The position numbers and the translations under genes were made by a program. Under the pieces are notes generated by a model. The model was not told the DNA's origin. It ran no database searches and was given only the letters and a program-made list of their open reading frames with translations. 64,000 nt of DNA from positions 4,278,001 through 4,342,000 of the forward strand of contig NZ_CP059491.1 in NCBI RefSeq assembly GCF_014041935.1, written 5' to 3'. Positions 36,253 to 45,376 of the stretch are shown here, one piece after another (position 1 is the stretch's first letter; each line of letters starts with the position of its first letter). Origin of the DNA: Gordonia jinghuaiqii (GTDB lineage: Bacteria; Actinomycetota; Actinomycetes; Mycobacteriales; Mycobacteriaceae).

Positions 36253-37164
36253 TCACCACGTCATCTCGTCACGACAACGTCCCTGGTCGTCGTTGTCCAC
36301 CTGCACCGTGGCGTGGTCGAGCCCGTGTCGGGCCAGGACGGCCTGCGCCGCGGGCAGCACCTCCGAGTTCGGCCGGCTGCTGCCGAGGTGCACAGTGGCA
36401 ACGTCCATGCCGGTGGTCAGGGTCCAGACGTGCAGGTCGTGGACATCGTCGACGGTGGGGATGCCGGCAAGATCGGCTCGCAGCGCCTCGACGTCGATGT
36501 GTGCGGGCGCCTGCTGGTTGAGTATGCGCAGCGCCTCGATCGCCAGCCGGAGCGCCCGCGGGACCACCCACAGCGCGATCAGGACCGCGACCACGATGTC
36601 GGCGTAGCCCCACCCGGTCGTCAGCGCGACGATCCCGGCGATCAGGACCCCCACGCTGCCGACGGCGTCGGCCAGCACCTCGAGGTACGCGCCGCGGACG
36701 GCGATGGACTCCTGCGCGTCGGCGCGGAGCAGGAGCATGACGACGAGATTCACCGCCAGACCCAGCAGCGCGACGATGATCAGCGTCAGGCCGGGAACCT
36801 GGGGATCGTTGCCGATGCGCTCGATGGCCTCGTACAGGACGAAGGCCGCGACCCCGATGAGCAGGACCGCATTGGCGACCGCCGTGAACACCTCGGCGCG
36901 ATGCCAGCCGAAGCTCCGGGTGTCGGTGGTCCGGCCGTGCCGGCCCAGCAGCAGCGCGATCAGCCCCATGATCAGTGCCACCACGTCGGTGAGCATGTGC
37001 CCGGCGTCGGCGATGAGGGCGAGCGAGTTCACCAGGATGCCGGCGATGAGCTCCACCACGAAGAATCCGCCGATGAGAGCAACCGCCAGCACCATCGGCC
37101 ACAGCCGCCGCTCCCCCGCAGCACCGGCGGCGGGGGTGTGGGAATGCGAATGTGAATGACCCAT
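36253..37164 (-). CDS. CDF-family metal (probably zinc) exporter
   Basis: A 303-aa cation diffusion facilitator. The His-rich start MGHSHSHSHTP is followed by six hydrophobic helices. The metal site pairs are LIADAGHMLTDVVALI (helix 2, Asp and His/Asp) and YLEVLADAVGSVGVLIAGI (helix 5, Asp pair). A cytosolic C-terminal domain has DDVHDLHVWTLTTGMDVATVHL. An ATG at 37164 begins the His-rich tail; the longer frame upstream reads through the promoter. A decayed copy of its 5' end lies at about 62.0-62.25 kb. Zn2+, with Co2+ or Cd2+ possible, is exported in exchange for protons. Confidence 0.92.
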   Translation of the reverse strand: MGHSHSHSHTPAAGAAGERRLWPMVLAVALIGGFFVVELIAGILVNSLALIADAGHMLTDVVALIMGLIALLLGRHGRTTDTRSFGWHRAEVFTAVANAVLLIGVAAFVLYEAIERIGNDPQVPGLTLIIVALLGLAVNLVVMLLLRADAQESIAVRGAYLEVLADAVGSVGVLIAGIVALTTGWGYADIVVAVLIALWVVPRALRLAIEALRILNQQAPAHIDVEALRADLAGIPTVDDVHDLHVWTLTTGMDVATVHLGSSRPNSEVLPAAQAVLARHGLDHATVQVDNDDQGRCRDEMTW

Positions 37165-37176
37165 GATCGGGTCAAT

Positions 37177-37204
37177 ATATGCATGGTTTCGCATATGTGG
37201 CAAC
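37177..37204 (-). promoter_or_regulatory. Putative metal-sensor operator before the CDF gene
   Basis: ATATGC-N8-GCATAT forms an inverted repeat 13 bp upstream of the exporter ATG. It overlaps TTCGCATATGTGGCAAC (37188-37204), which recurs with one change at 62230-62246 in front of the CDF relic at the same 33-bp distance from the His-tail codons. AT-rich inverted repeats of this form suit ArsR/SmtB-type zinc sensors. No sensor gene is in the window. Confidence 0.5.
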
Positions 37205-37405
37205 CATCTGCTCCCCGGTCCAAACCGGCCGAACCGGGAGCCACGTGGCCGAACGCGACACTCGCGAGCCACCGCAGCCGTTCGCCGAAATAGCGTTACT
37301 TAATCAGCAAAGGTGCCTTCTTTGTGAGTGACAAAACAAATCATTTGGCACAACTTCCCCCACTTAGACAGTTATGCTGTTCAAATCCCCGAGCGGAAGG
37401 TAGCT

Positions 37406-37849
37406 GTGGACGAGAGGGCCGATCAACTCCGAGACGACATCGTGGTCTTCGTGCGCAAGATGCGCCGCCAGAGTTCGCGGCATCTGTTGACGCCGTCACA
37501 GGTGCAGAGCCTCGCGCACATCGATCGCGTCGGCCCGCTGAGCGCACGAGCCCTCGCAGACATCGAGATGGTCGCGCCGCAGTCTGTGGCGAGAACCGTC
37601 GCATCACTGGAAGACCTCGATCTGGTCACCCGCACACCCGATCCGAACGACGGCCGGGCCGTACTGATCAGCATCACCCCGAAGGGCCACGACACTCTCG
37701 AAGCCGACCGGGCCCAGCGGAGCCGCTGGTTGTCCGACGCCTTGGAGACGACGTGCAGCGACGTCGAGCGGGAACTCCTCTTCCTCGCCGGCGGACTGTT
37801 GCGCCGCATCGCAACGAGTAGCGCGACCGACGAGGAAGCCGGATCGTGA
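37406..37849 (+). CDS. MarR-family transcription regulator
   Basis: A 147-aa winged-helix protein. LTPSQVQSLAHIDRVGPLSA leads into ADIEMVAPQSVARTVASLED (recognition helix) and the wing DLVTRTPDPNDGRAVLISIT. The GTG at 37406 has GGAAGG 5 nt upstream; an ORF beginning 26 codons earlier reads AT-rich promoter sequence and is unlikely. Its stop overlaps the next GTG by 4 nt, so it is co-transcribed with, and probably represses, the MFS pump. The AT-rich 37290-37400 leader should carry the operator (ACAG-N5-CTGT seen at about 37368). Confidence 0.88.
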   Translation: MDERADQLRDDIVVFVRKMRRQSSRHLLTPSQVQSLAHIDRVGPLSARALADIEMVAPQSVARTVASLEDLDLVTRTPDPNDGRAVLISITPKGHDTLEADRAQRSRWLSDALETTCSDVERELLFLAGGLLRRIATSSATDEEAGS

Positions 37850-39273
37850 CGTACCCACGGACACGGCCCGCCTCCGCCGCGCCCGAACAGGCACCGATCC
37901 CCATCCGGGTAAGTGGACCGCTCGCGTCCGGCGGCATCCTCCAGCCGGTGAACTCCTCGATGATCGCCATCGCGATCGTCGCGATCGCCGCCGACTTCGG
38001 ACCGGCCGACGGCGTCTCCTGGATCATCTCCGCGATGTACATCACCACCGCGGTGTGCGCCCCGATGGCAGGTCGGCTCGGTTCGATCTTCGGTGCCCGA
38101 CGTGTCTTCATGGCCGGGCTCGTCTTCGTCGCCGCCGGTTCCGTTGTCGGTGTGTTCGCACCGAACGTCGCGGTTCTGACCGTTGCGTACGTCTTGATCG
38201 GCACCGGCATCTCCGTGCACACGCCGAACGCGATGACGATGCTGCGTGCCTACGCCGAACGCTACGACCGAAGTCCGCGCACCGCGATCGCGACGTTGGT
38301 CATGTGTGGACAGTCGACCGCCGCACTGGGCCCCACCGTCGGTGGCCTTCTCGTCGGCGCCTTCGGCTGGCAGTCCATCCTCTGGGTCAACCTTCCCGTC
38401 ACCGCGATCTGCGCCGTCTGGGTCATGCGCGCCGACGTCGGATTCGCCGGCGGCAGCGAGGACTCCACCTTCGCCGAGCTGCGCGGCCTTGATTTCGCCG
38501 GCATCGGACTGTTCGTCGTCGGGCTGACCAGCCTGATGCTCTTCCTCATCTCGCTGCGCGGGGCGCCCTATTATTGGGCGCTTCCCATCGCGGTCGTGGC
38601 CGTGGCGTTGTTCATCGTCCGCGAACGCCGCGCCGACGAACCGTTCATCGATGTCCGCGCGCTGGCCGACAACGGCGCGCTGTCCGCCACACTCGTGCGC
38701 GCCCTTCTCACCTACGTGTGCTTCTACTGCGTGTTCTTCGGAATTCCACAGTGGCTGCAGACCGTTCGCGGAATGACACCCATCCAGGCCGGCCTCACCA
38801 TGCTTCCGGTGGCAGGTGTCGGCGTGCTGGCCACGGCGATCGGCTCACGCACCTACCGGCGATACGGCATTCGCGCGACACTGTTCGTCGGAACGCTCGC
38901 GCTGGTGATCGGGGGACTCCTCATCGCCGCGGTGGAGAAGTCCACCGCGCCGGTGGTGGTTCTCCTCATCGTCGCCGCCGTCCTGGGAATTCCGAACGGC
39001 TTCAACAACATCGGCAATCAGAGCCTCATCAACACCGTCACCTCGGTCGACAACGTCGGCGCATCGATCGGCATGTATCGAACGGTCGCGTTCATCGGCG
39101 CAAATCTCTCGATCGTCGTGACGCAGCTGCTCAGCGGCGGCGTGATGAACGACGACGGGATGAAGCGGGTCGGCTGGTTCATCGCGATCGTCGGAGCCGT
39201 GCTCCTGGTGGCTGTTCTACGCTCGCGACACATGGGCGACGCCAAGAAACCCGCCACCTCTGGCCGAGGGTGA
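37846..39273 (+). CDS. MFS efflux pump, DHA2/EmrB type
   Basis: A 475-aa exporter with about 13-14 hydrophobic segments. Landmarks are LQPVNSSMIAIAIVAIAADF (helix 1), GVSWIISAMYITTAVCAPMA, GRLGSIFGARRVFMAGLVF (motif A-like), and GQSTAALGPTVGGLLVGAFG (motif C region). GTG start overlaps the MarR stop. MarR linkage suggests induction by the exported compound. Convergent with the first gene of the catabolic island. Confidence 0.88.
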   Translation: MTYPRTRPASAAPEQAPIPIRVSGPLASGGILQPVNSSMIAIAIVAIAADFGPADGVSWIISAMYITTAVCAPMAGRLGSIFGARRVFMAGLVFVAAGSVVGVFAPNVAVLTVAYVLIGTGISVHTPNAMTMLRAYAERYDRSPRTAIATLVMCGQSTAALGPTVGGLLVGAFGWQSILWVNLPVTAICAVWVMRADVGFAGGSEDSTFAELRGLDFAGIGLFVVGLTSLMLFLISLRGAPYYWALPIAVVAVALFIVRERRADEPFIDVRALADNGALSATLVRALLTYVCFYCVFFGIPQWLQTVRGMTPIQAGLTMLPVAGVGVLATAIGSRTYRRYGIRATLFVGTLALVIGGLLIAAVEKSTAPVVVLLIVAAVLGIPNGFNNIGNQSLINTVTSVDNVGASIGMYRTVAFIGANLSIVVTQLLSGGVMNDDGMKRVGWFIAIVGAVLLVAVLRSRHMGDAKKPATSGRG

Positions 39274-39297
39274 GACGGAGCTTCGCGACGTCACCGT

Positions 39298-40299
39298 TCA
39301 CGGTCGCGCCAGGCTGCGGAGTTCTGGCGCGACGCGCGTGCTGAACAGCTCGATACTCTGCATCGCGGCAGCGTGACTTGAACCAGGCCACTGCATCCGC
39401 AGAATCAGATGCCGGCATCTCGTCTCCTCGATGAGCGTCGCGAGCCGCTCCACGCAGTGCTCCGGGCTGCCGACCACGACGGCGGAGTCGAGCAGATCCT
39501 CGACCGGCCTGGTCTGATGACCCCACTGGGCGTAGTTCGCGTACTTGTGTCTCAGTGCAGGTTCGGCGAGCGCCAGCGCTTCCTCGGTACTGGGAGCGAT
39601 CAGCACCTCGCGGATGACGGGAAAACTCCGCTGCTCGGCCGAGTCGCCATCCGGGAGTGCCTCCATGTAGCGGTCTTGTCCGACGCGCAGGTCTTCCACG
39701 GTCATCTCGTTGGTGGCCAGCCACTCATCCCCGATACGTGCAGCTCTCGCGATCCCCTTGGGACCCGTGGCTCCGAGCCACACCGGTTGGCGTTCAAGGC
39801 GCGGTGGCACCATGCGCAGCTGGACCCCACTCACGTCGTAGTAGGTTCCCCGATGATCCACTTGGTCTCCCGACCACAACTTGCGAAGGACCTCGATCGA
39901 CTCCTCCAGCCGCCCGTATCTCTCTCGCATCGGGACGCCGATGGCATCGAACTCCAACTTCCGGTACCCGGCACCCGCACCCACGATGAGACGATCGCCG
40001 GTGATCACGGCAAGGGTGGCCAGCTCTTCGGCCAGGATGACCGGCGGATAGTGGGGAACCAACAGCACCGATGTCCCCAGATGCATGTCACCGGCCTCCG
40101 CTGCCAGCCGAGCGAGCAGCGGTATCGGCTGAAAGTACTGCAGGTCCGCCAGAAAGTGCTGAACGGTCCACAGCGAGTCGAACCCGCCGGAACGGGCAGC
40201 ACGAGTCTGTTCGATCGCCTCGGTCAGCTTGGTCAGCGGGTCCACGCCCGGATTGAATTGGCCTGCGAGCATCAAACCGAACTCGAGTTCCGTCTTCAT
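39298..40299 (-). CDS. Luciferase-like (LLM) oxidoreductase of the catabolic island
   Basis: A 333-aa member of the luciferase superfamily, FMN- or F420-dependent. Sequence shows FGLMLAGQFNPGVDPLTKL, FDSLWTVQHFLADLQYFQPI, LGTSVLLVPHYPPVILAEEL, DRLIVGAGAGYRKLEFDAIG, MRERYGRLEESIEVLRKLW and VWLGATGPKGIARAARIGDE. The ATG at 40299 follows a GGCAGG; a long upstream extension antisense to nothing useful is discarded. It lies 40 bp after the SnoaL-like gene. It may oxidise a pathway intermediate, but no flavin reductase is adjacent, which slightly favours F420. Confidence 0.85.
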   Translation of the reverse strand: MKTELEFGLMLAGQFNPGVDPLTKLTEAIEQTRAARSGGFDSLWTVQHFLADLQYFQPIPLLARLAAEAGDMHLGTSVLLVPHYPPVILAEELATLAVITGDRLIVGAGAGYRKLEFDAIGVPMRERYGRLEESIEVLRKLWSGDQVDHRGTYYDVSGVQLRMVPPRLERQPVWLGATGPKGIARAARIGDEWLATNEMTVEDLRVGQDRYMEALPDGDSAEQRSFPVIREVLIAPSTEEALALAEPALRHKYANYAQWGHQTRPVEDLLDSAVVVGSPEHCVERLATLIEETRCRHLILRMQWPGSSHAAAMQSIELFSTRVAPELRSLARP

Positions 40300-40339
40300 G
40301 GACCTGCCTTTCATCGCATTGACTGTTGGCTGCCGGTTT

Positions 40340-40825
40340 TCAGTCGAGGAGCTTGCGGGCGGCGGCGAAACGCTCGTCGAAGGGCTCCGCCACGAGGCCG
40401 CGTTCAGCAGGGGTCGGCAACCGAGAGGAATCGCTGCGGAACCATTCGCGCACGACCCAGCGTCGGCCGACGCCCCACTTACCCGACCGACGCTCCAGGT
40501 GATCGACATAGCGGATTCCGGATGTGAAGCTCGACCCTGCATCATCGTCGGGACCGAGATGCGTGACGATTGCATAGGTCTCGGCAAGAGCCGTGTCCCT
40601 GTCCACCTCGGCAAGGTGATTTCCGATGAAATGCATTGTGCTGCTGTACTTGTCCAGCGTTAATCCGAGCCAACCCATGAACTCGGGCACCGATCGTTCA
40701 ACGGACCCACGACAGTCCATGGCGTCCGGGTGATAGGTGGACTCGACGAGGCGGAAGTCGTGGCGGTCGACGCCACGGCAGTATCTGGCGATCGTGTCGT
40801 AGATTTCCTGACGATCATCTGGCAT
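40340..40825 (-). CDS. SnoaL/NTF2-like small protein
   Basis: A 161-aa single-domain cone fold. DRQEIYDTIARYCRGVDRHD, then LVESTYHPDAMDCRG are typical of SnoaL-like ring hydratases/isomerases and dehydratase-like proteins. STMHFIGNHLAEVD follows. His, Asp and Tyr residues line the expected pocket. The ATG at 40825 has GGAGG 6 nt upstream. It lies in the minus-strand operon between the ligase and the LLM gene. Enzymatic role unproven. Confidence 0.82.
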   Translation of the reverse strand: MPDDRQEIYDTIARYCRGVDRHDFRLVESTYHPDAMDCRGSVERSVPEFMGWLGLTLDKYSSTMHFIGNHLAEVDRDTALAETYAIVTHLGPDDDAGSSFTSGIRYVDHLERRSGKWGVGRRWVVREWFRSDSSRLPTPAERGLVAEPFDERFAAARKLLD

Positions 40826-40878
40826 GACGAACCTCCGTCGGTCGGCTGTGGACAATACTGCAGGCCAACGTGTTTCGC

Positions 40879-42870
40879 CTACTCCGCCAATCCGGCGTAG
40901 AACTCGAGCGCATCCGGATTCGCCAGCGCATCGGAATTGATGGCGCGCGCAACCGGAGTTCCGGCGAGAATCTTCTTGACCGGGATCTCACACTTCTTCC
41001 CGTTCAGCGTGCGCGGCACGTCAGGCGCCGCGATGATCCGATCCGGCACGTGCCTGGGCGAGAGTTGTGTGCGGATCAGCGTACGAACCGCCTTCTCGAC
41101 ATGGCCGAGCTCGTGGCCCTCTGCCAGCACGACGAAACAGACCAGCTCCCCCTCGCCGCCGTCGTTGGCGAGTGCCGTGGTGTCGACGATCAGCGAGTCT
41201 CGCACGGCGTCCAGGGACTCGAGAACCCGGTAGAACTCGGCGGTACCCATCCGAACCCCACCTCGATTGAGGGTCGCGTCGGAACGGCCGTGGATGACCA
41301 CGGAACCCCGGTCACTGATCGTGATCGAATCCCCGTGACGCCACACGCCGGGAAACGTGTCGTAGTACGCGTCCCGAAGGCTGGTGCCGTCGGCGTCATC
41401 CCAGAAGAAGACGGGCATGGAGGGCATCGGCGTGGTGATCACCAACTCACCTATGCCGCCATCGATCTCATGTCCGTTGTCGTCGAAGGCATGGATGTCT
41501 GCACCGAGCGCCCGGCACGACAACTCCCCCCGCCACACGGGCACCGTGGGAGCAGTACCGAGGAACGCAGTGCACACGTCGGTACCACCTGAGACGGAAC
41601 AGATCTGGGCATCTGCGCTGACGTTCTCACCGATCCAGCGAAAGCCATCCGAGGTCAGCGGCGAACCGGTCGATCCGATTGCCCGGATCGCCGAAAGATC
41701 ATGATCCGCTCCGGGATTGAGGCCATTCTTGTGACATGCCTGGATGAACGGAGCGGAGGTCCCGAAGTAGGTGACGCGATGCTCCGCCGCCAGCCGCCAC
41801 AGTCGATCGATGTCCGGATAGCCGGGGTTGCCGTCGTACAGGACGACAGGGGTCCCCACCAGGAGACCGGACACGAGCAGGTTCCACATCATCCAGCCGG
41901 TGGTGGTGAACCACAGAAACCGGTCGCGCGAGTCGAGGTCCATCTGCAGCGACAACGTCTTGAGGTGTTCGAGCAGGATCCCGCCGTGCCCGTGCACGAT
42001 ACCCTTCGGCAGCCCCGTCGTTCCCGAGGAGTACAGCACCCAGAGCGGGTGTTCGAAAGGCACTGCCTCGAAAGACAGTTCGCTGCCACGATGGTTGTCG
42101 AGCTCCGTCTGCCAATCGAGCCAGTCATCCTCGAGTTCCCGATCGCCGACATAGTCGATGACGACCGTCGTGGAGATGGAGGGCACTGCAGCGAGTGCCT
42201 TTCGGATCGTCGGGGTGGTGTCGAAGATCTTGCCGTTGTAACGGTATCCGTCGACGGCGATGAGCACCGTCGGCTCGGTCTGGCTGAACCGGTCGACGAT
42301 TGCCTGTTCACCGAAGTCCGGAGAAGCTGCCGTCCAGATCGCACCGAGTGCCGCAGTAGCCAGGAAGGCGACTATCGCATGTGTACTGTTGGCCACCACT
42401 CCGGCGACCCGATCCCCGCGCCTGACACCGGATTTGCGCAGCAGCGCCACGAGTGCGGCGACGTCTGCACGAAGCCGGCCATACGGCACCTCCTGACAGA
42501 GACCGTCTTCGCGTTCGTAAACGATGGCGGTGTCGGCGTCGGCTTTACCGACGTCGACCCTCAGCGCATGCTCGGCATAGTTGACTGTTGCCCCGGGAAA
42601 CCATTGGGCCCCGGGCATCGTGGTGTCCGTCAGCACCTGCGCCGCCGGACTGTGGAAGTCCACGGCGAAATAGTCGGCGACATCCGCCCAGAACTGTTGC
42701 GGCGCAGCGGTCGACCACGCGTGCAGGGCATCGTAGTCGACGAAGTCGTGTCCGCGGTGTTCAGTGACCCATCGGGCGAATCTCTCGAGGCCGGACGAGC
42801 CGTCGGCAGCAGGATTCCACAGGATGTCCGGATGGGAGGCGGCTTCGGGCCGGTCGATGGTCTCGGTCAC
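40879..42870 (-). CDS. Acetoacetyl-CoA synthetase-like acid-CoA ligase
   Basis: A 663-aa ANL-superfamily ligase resembling acetoacetate-CoA ligase. It shows the ACS-type N-terminus (MPGAQWFPGATVNYAEHALR), adenylate motif LYSSGTTGLPKGIVHGHGG, WFTTTGWMMWN, SVSGGTDVCTAFLG, the hinge Asp in GRSDATLNRGGVRMGTAEFY, and the C-terminal Lys in LNGKKCEIPVKKIL. It should activate acetoacetate or a related oxo acid to its CoA ester. GTG 42870 has GGAG 7 nt upstream. Next to a thiolase, it would turn acetoacetate into two acetyl-CoA. Confidence 0.88.
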   Translation of the reverse strand: MTETIDRPEAASHPDILWNPAADGSSGLERFARWVTEHRGHDFVDYDALHAWSTAAPQQFWADVADYFAVDFHSPAAQVLTDTTMPGAQWFPGATVNYAEHALRVDVGKADADTAIVYEREDGLCQEVPYGRLRADVAALVALLRKSGVRRGDRVAGVVANSTHAIVAFLATAALGAIWTAASPDFGEQAIVDRFSQTEPTVLIAVDGYRYNGKIFDTTPTIRKALAAVPSISTTVVIDYVGDRELEDDWLDWQTELDNHRGSELSFEAVPFEHPLWVLYSSGTTGLPKGIVHGHGGILLEHLKTLSLQMDLDSRDRFLWFTTTGWMMWNLLVSGLLVGTPVVLYDGNPGYPDIDRLWRLAAEHRVTYFGTSAPFIQACHKNGLNPGADHDLSAIRAIGSTGSPLTSDGFRWIGENVSADAQICSVSGGTDVCTAFLGTAPTVPVWRGELSCRALGADIHAFDDNGHEIDGGIGELVITTPMPSMPVFFWDDADGTSLRDAYYDTFPGVWRHGDSITISDRGSVVIHGRSDATLNRGGVRMGTAEFYRVLESLDAVRDSLIVDTTALANDGGEGELVCFVVLAEGHELGHVEKAVRTLIRTQLSPRHVPDRIIAAPDVPRTLNGKKCEIPVKKILAGTPVARAINSDALANPDALEFYAGLAE

Positions 42871-42925
42871 AACGCAACTCCAAGGATGGTCGTAAGGGTG
42901 TACTGGAAGTTCACGTGGTGCGGCC

Positions 42926-44182
42926 TCACACGTTGACGAGCGACGTTTCGGCGAGCCCTCGCTCGAGGACATCGCGGTGTTCGGGATCGGCGATCTCGAG
43001 CAGTCGCACTGCTTTCTCGGCACCGGTGCAGCCGGTGAGTTCGGCCGCGCCGTGCTCGGTGATCACCACGTCGACATCTGCGCGCCCCGTCGTCACGGTG
43101 CCGCTCAGGCGCGGGACGATCGTCGACACCGTGCCGCCGGTCTTCGAGGGGGCCGTGGACCGCAGCGCGATGATGGAACGCGCCCCGGTCAGCGCGGCCG
43201 CTCGGCTGAAGTCCACCTGGCCGCCGAGTGCGCCGATCTCCGCACCTCGCACCTGTTCGGCTCCCACCTGCCCCGACAGATCCACCTCGATGGCGGAGTT
43301 GATCGAGACGTATGAGCGCAACTGCGAAAGCACCTGGGGCGCATGTGTATGCGAGGTGGCTCGGAATTCGACCGGTAGCGAGCAGAGCCGGCCGTAGCAC
43401 CCCTTCGCGCTCCCCAGTGCCGTGCCGGTGACAACGACCCCGGCATCGATCTCCTTGCGTGCTCCGGTGATCACCCCGCCGTCCACCAGGTCCAGCACCC
43501 CGTCGGTGATGATCCCGCCGTGGAAGCCGAGGTCTCGATGACCTCCCAGTGCCGTCAGAACGGCGTCGGGTACCGACCCGACCCCGACCTGGATGGTGTC
43601 ACCGTCCTGGACATACCCCGCCACGTGTCCGGCGATCTGCATCTCGACCGCATCGGGCGGGCGCACCGGCGCCTCCCCGAGCTCGCGATCGGTGTGAATC
43701 ACCGCCGCGAACGCCGACATCGGCAATCGAGGACCGCCCCTGGTCGCCGGCATTCGGTGATTCACCTCTGCGATGAGTGTCCGGGCATGCGGAATCGCGT
43801 CTGCGATATAGTCGACACTCGTGCCCAGCGTCACCAGGCCCGCGTCGTCGGGCGCAGATACCTGCACAAGACCGACGTCGACCGGCAGTCGGCGTTCGGC
43901 GAACATCCGCGGCAGCGCCGAGTAGTGACTGGGAACGATGCGGAGCCGACCGGAACGCGCCAGTCGGCGAAGCTCACCGAGCGCCCCGTAGGACGTCATC
44001 TCGATGGACTCCGGAAGCCCATGCCCAATCCGACTGTTCCAGCACACGCCGGTGAACCCCGACAGCTGCCCAATCGTGTCGGCAGTATCGAGGAGCGCAT
44101 CGACAAGTGGTGTCGGCTCAGCGCTGCCCTGCCCCCACCACACCCCGTCACCGGGACGGATGAACTCGGCCAGATCGATCAT
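42926..44182 (-). CDS. Acetyl-CoA hydrolase/CoA-transferase family protein
   Basis: A 418-aa protein of the acetyl-CoA hydrolase / 4-hydroxybutyrate CoA-transferase family. VSINSAIEVDLSGQVGAEQV carries the expected catalytic Glu. IQVGVGSVPDAVLTALGGHR, LGFHGGIITDGVLDLVDGG and TEHGAAELTGC are family-typical. It could move CoA from acetyl-CoA or succinyl-CoA onto a pathway acid, or hydrolyse an acyl-CoA. It begins 9 bp after the thiolase and continues the same operon. Confidence 0.87.
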   Translation of the reverse strand: MIDLAEFIRPGDGVWWGQGSAEPTPLVDALLDTADTIGQLSGFTGVCWNSRIGHGLPESIEMTSYGALGELRRLARSGRLRIVPSHYSALPRMFAERRLPVDVGLVQVSAPDDAGLVTLGTSVDYIADAIPHARTLIAEVNHRMPATRGGPRLPMSAFAAVIHTDRELGEAPVRPPDAVEMQIAGHVAGYVQDGDTIQVGVGSVPDAVLTALGGHRDLGFHGGIITDGVLDLVDGGVITGARKEIDAGVVVTGTALGSAKGCYGRLCSLPVEFRATSHTHAPQVLSQLRSYVSINSAIEVDLSGQVGAEQVRGAEIGALGGQVDFSRAAALTGARSIIALRSTAPSKTGGTVSTIVPRLSGTVTTGRADVDVVITEHGAAELTGCTGAEKAVRLLEIADPEHRDVLERGLAETSLVNV

Positions 44183-44191
44183 GCCCGGGCC

Positions 44192-45376
44192 TCAGACGCG
44201 CTGCAGGAGCGTGGCCGTGCCGAGACCGCCGCCACAACACATCGTGATCAGTCCGATTTCGAGGTCTCGGTGCTCCATCTCGGCGAGCAGCGTCGCGAAC
44301 AGTCGCGAACCCGACGCGCCGACAGGATGTCCGAGCGCGATCGCGCCACCGTTCACGTTCACACGGTCCATGTCGGGCTTCAGCTCGCGTTCCCAGGCGA
44401 GTACCACCGATGCGAATGCCTCGTTGATCTCGACCAAGTCGATGTCGTCCATCGTCATCCCGTTGCGCTCCAGTAGCTTTCGCGTAGCAGGAATCGGACC
44501 GGTGAGCATGATCGCCGGGTCGACGCCGACCGTGGTCTGATCGAGGATTCGCGCGCGACGGTTGAGCCCGTGACGGGCCACCGCGTCATCGGAGGCCAGC
44601 AGGACACCGGCCGCACCATCGGTGAGCGGCGATGACGTTCCCGCCGTGACTCGCCCGGAATCGGGCCGGAAGATCGTCTTCAGCCCGGCCAGGCCGGCCG
44701 CCGAGGTATCCGGCCGGATCGACTGGTCACTGGTACGGATCGCGCCGTCGAGTTCCAGCGGGATCATCTCTCGCTCGAAACGACCGGCGGCCACCGCATC
44801 GGCAGCCACCTGATGCGACCGAACCGCGTACTCGTCCATCTCCTTGCGGCTGATGTCCCACTGCTCCGCGATCCGTTCGGCTGCTTCGCCCATCACCGGG
44901 AAGTCGCCCGACTCGAGCAGTTCGGCCGGCCATGCGGGACCGAAGAGCTTCTCGATTTCCCCTGCCGCGGTCATCGGGATATGGCCCATGTGCTCGACAC
45001 CACCACTCAGCACCAGGTCATGCGTACCGGATGCGATCAGCGCTGCACCCATCTCGACGGCCGTCTGAGCGGATCCGCAGCGACGATCGAGCACGGTCGC
45101 CGGAACCTCAGCGGGGTATCCCGCCTGCAGCCAGGCATTGCGCGCGACGTTGCGCGACTGCTCACCGAATGGTGAGGTACAGCCGACGACGATGTCTTCC
45201 AAGTCCCTGGGAGCGATCGCCGTCTTCTCGAAGACGGCCTGGTAGACGGCACCGAGCATCACATTCGGGTGGAGGTCCCGATACCATCCGTTCTTCGCAC
45301 TCGCCTTACCCATCGGTGTCCGCAGGGCTTCGACGATCCACGCGTCGCGCCCGACGAGGCGTTTTTCTCGCGCCAT
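44192..45376 (-). CDS. Thiolase (acetyl-CoA C-acyltransferase)
   Basis: A 394-aa thiolase. The nucleophilic Cys is in LDRRCGSAQTAVEM, and the later catalytic residues are in EINEAFASVV, GGAIALGHPVGASGSRLF and MCCGGGLGTATL. The start motif is GRDAWIVEALRTPMGK. It performs thiolytic cleavage of a 3-oxoacyl-CoA such as acetoacetyl-CoA. The ATG at 45376 shares one base with the SDR stop (TGATG). Confidence 0.93.
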   Translation of the reverse strand: MAREKRLVGRDAWIVEALRTPMGKASAKNGWYRDLHPNVMLGAVYQAVFEKTAIAPRDLEDIVVGCTSPFGEQSRNVARNAWLQAGYPAEVPATVLDRRCGSAQTAVEMGAALIASGTHDLVLSGGVEHMGHIPMTAAGEIEKLFGPAWPAELLESGDFPVMGEAAERIAEQWDISRKEMDEYAVRSHQVAADAVAAGRFEREMIPLELDGAIRTSDQSIRPDTSAAGLAGLKTIFRPDSGRVTAGTSSPLTDGAAGVLLASDDAVARHGLNRRARILDQTTVGVDPAIMLTGPIPATRKLLERNGMTMDDIDLVEINEAFASVVLAWERELKPDMDRVNVNGGAIALGHPVGASGSRLFATLLAEMEHRDLEIGLITMCCGGGLGTATLLQRV

